This document shows, piece by piece, positions 13,317 through 13,912 of a stretch of DNA of 13,912 nt. The notes below the pieces were generated by a model, which saw only the letters and a list, made by a program, of their open reading frames with translations, was not told the origin of the DNA and did not search any database. The stretch covers positions 1 to 13,912 of the forward strand of contig JAUWMW010000034.1 in the NCBI GenBank assembly GCA_030612965.1, read 5' to 3'. This stretch comes from a bacterium. Its GTDB lineage: Bacteria; Zixibacteria; MSB-5A5; GN15; FEB-12. The position numbers and the translations under genes were made by a program. The number at the start of each line of letters is the position of its first letter. The stretch's first letter is position 1.

Positions 13317-13912
13317 ATGAGTATGCCCATCCTCATCACCGGCTCTTCCGGCACCGTGGGCACAGCGCTGGTGCATGCCCTTGATGATGCCGGTTGCACT
13401 GTCACACCGATAGACATACGGCATTCGATATGGGATGCAGGAATCGACCGTCGGACTATCATTCACGATCTCAGAAAACCGCTCGACAAACTGCGGTTGC
13501 GTCACAAACCGGGCTTAATCATCCATCTCGCCGCCAACGCCCGCGTGCACGATTCCGTCGTTAAACCACAGATGGCCTTTGACAATCACGTGATGACCTA
13601 CAACGTGCTGGAGTACGCACGTAGGCGGGGCATAGAGCGAATCGTGTTCACGTCGTCGCGCGAAGTATATGGTGAAACCAGTGCCCGAAGCCGAATCCAT
13701 GAAGACAATACGCACGTGAGCAGAATGAAAGCGCCATACACCGCTTCGAAGTTCGCCTCCGAGGCACTGGTACATTCCTACTACGACTGCTACGGGATCA
13801 AACCGGTTATCGTACGACTCTCCAACGTGTACGGCCGCTATGACGTCTCTGAGCGCGTGATCCCGCTGTTTCTGTATTACGCCAAACGTAACCGCGAACT
13901 GTGCGTGTTCGG
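13317..13912 (+). CDS. NAD-dependent sugar-nucleotide epimerase/dehydratase (partial, runs off the window)
   Basis: The frame is open from ATG 13317 to the window end, giving 198 residues of an extended short-chain dehydrogenase/reductase. The N-terminal Rossmann motif TGSSGTVG (8-15) fits GxxGxxG. LAANARVHDS (around residues 71-80) corresponds to the LAA segment. FTSSREVYGE supplies the catalytic Ser, and YTASK (141-145) supplies the catalytic Tyr and Lys. RLSNVYGRYD follows, as in GalE/Gne-type and UDP-glucuronate-processing enzymes. The C-terminal substrate domain is outside the window, so the substrate is undetermined. Because it follows a UDP-glucose dehydrogenase, UDP-glucuronate epimerisation or decarboxylation is a reasonable guess. 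A second ATG at 13323 is an alternative start; neither has a strong ribosome site. Confidence 0.88.
   Translation, partial: MSMPILITGSSGTVGTALVHALDDAGCTVTPIDIRHSIWDAGIDRRTIIHDLRKPLDKLRLRHKPGLIIHLAANARVHDSVVKPQMAFDNHVMTYNVLEYARRRGIERIVFTSSREVYGETSARSRIHEDNTHVSRMKAPYTASKFASEALVHSYYDCYGIKPVIVRLSNVYGRYDVSERVIPLFLYYAKRNRELCVF

Overview
The window reads as a piece of chromosome from a free-living, double-membraned (diderm) bacterium. It has a Pal/OmpA-type outer-membrane lipoprotein, secreted binding proteins and a penicillin-binding-protein-type carboxypeptidase. Codon use is even and moderately GC-rich. The spacers carry hairpin-rich repeats of a style I associate with uncultured FCB-type lineages such as candidate Zixibacteria; that placement is a guess from style, not from a marker gene. 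I see no rRNA, tRNA, CRISPR array, integrase or insertion sequence.

Layout. Bases 1-560: a single-RRM, glycine-tailed RNA-binding protein with its own promoter and a strong intrinsic terminator. Bases 560-1060: a non-coding, repeat-bearing spacer. Bases 1062-1463: an unrecognised 133-residue membrane protein. Bases 1504-1815 (minus): an alkyltransferase-like (ATL) DNA-repair protein. Bases 1816-2512: mostly non-coding, but with a 40-residue single-pass membrane protein (2270-2392) behind an excellent Shine-Dalgarno site. Bases 2513-3106 (minus): an OmpA/Pal-type lipoprotein. Bases 3217-6118 (minus): a sugar-type ABC importer operon (binding protein, MalF-like and MalG-like permeases, joined by short overlaps) with no ATPase gene.

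Bases 6228-9246 (plus): the most interesting block, diverging from the sugar operon. Four membrane-protein genes overlap at TAATG/TGATG junctions and are followed after 16 bases by a tiny zinc-ribbon gene. None has a function I recognise, but the coupling implies one membrane complex. A repeat- and hairpin-rich spacer follows, with two diverged copies of a ~60-base sequence. Next come a DUF72 (YecE-like) gene with an intrinsic terminator, and a broken ABC exporter in which one deletion has joined the start of the ATPase gene in frame to the end of the permease gene. Overlapping that relic is a D-Ala-D-Ala carboxypeptidase (S11) gene. The right end holds a UDP-glucose/nucleotide-sugar dehydrogenase and, running off the edge, a sugar-nucleotide epimerase. 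Together these suggest the edge of a surface-polysaccharide locus.
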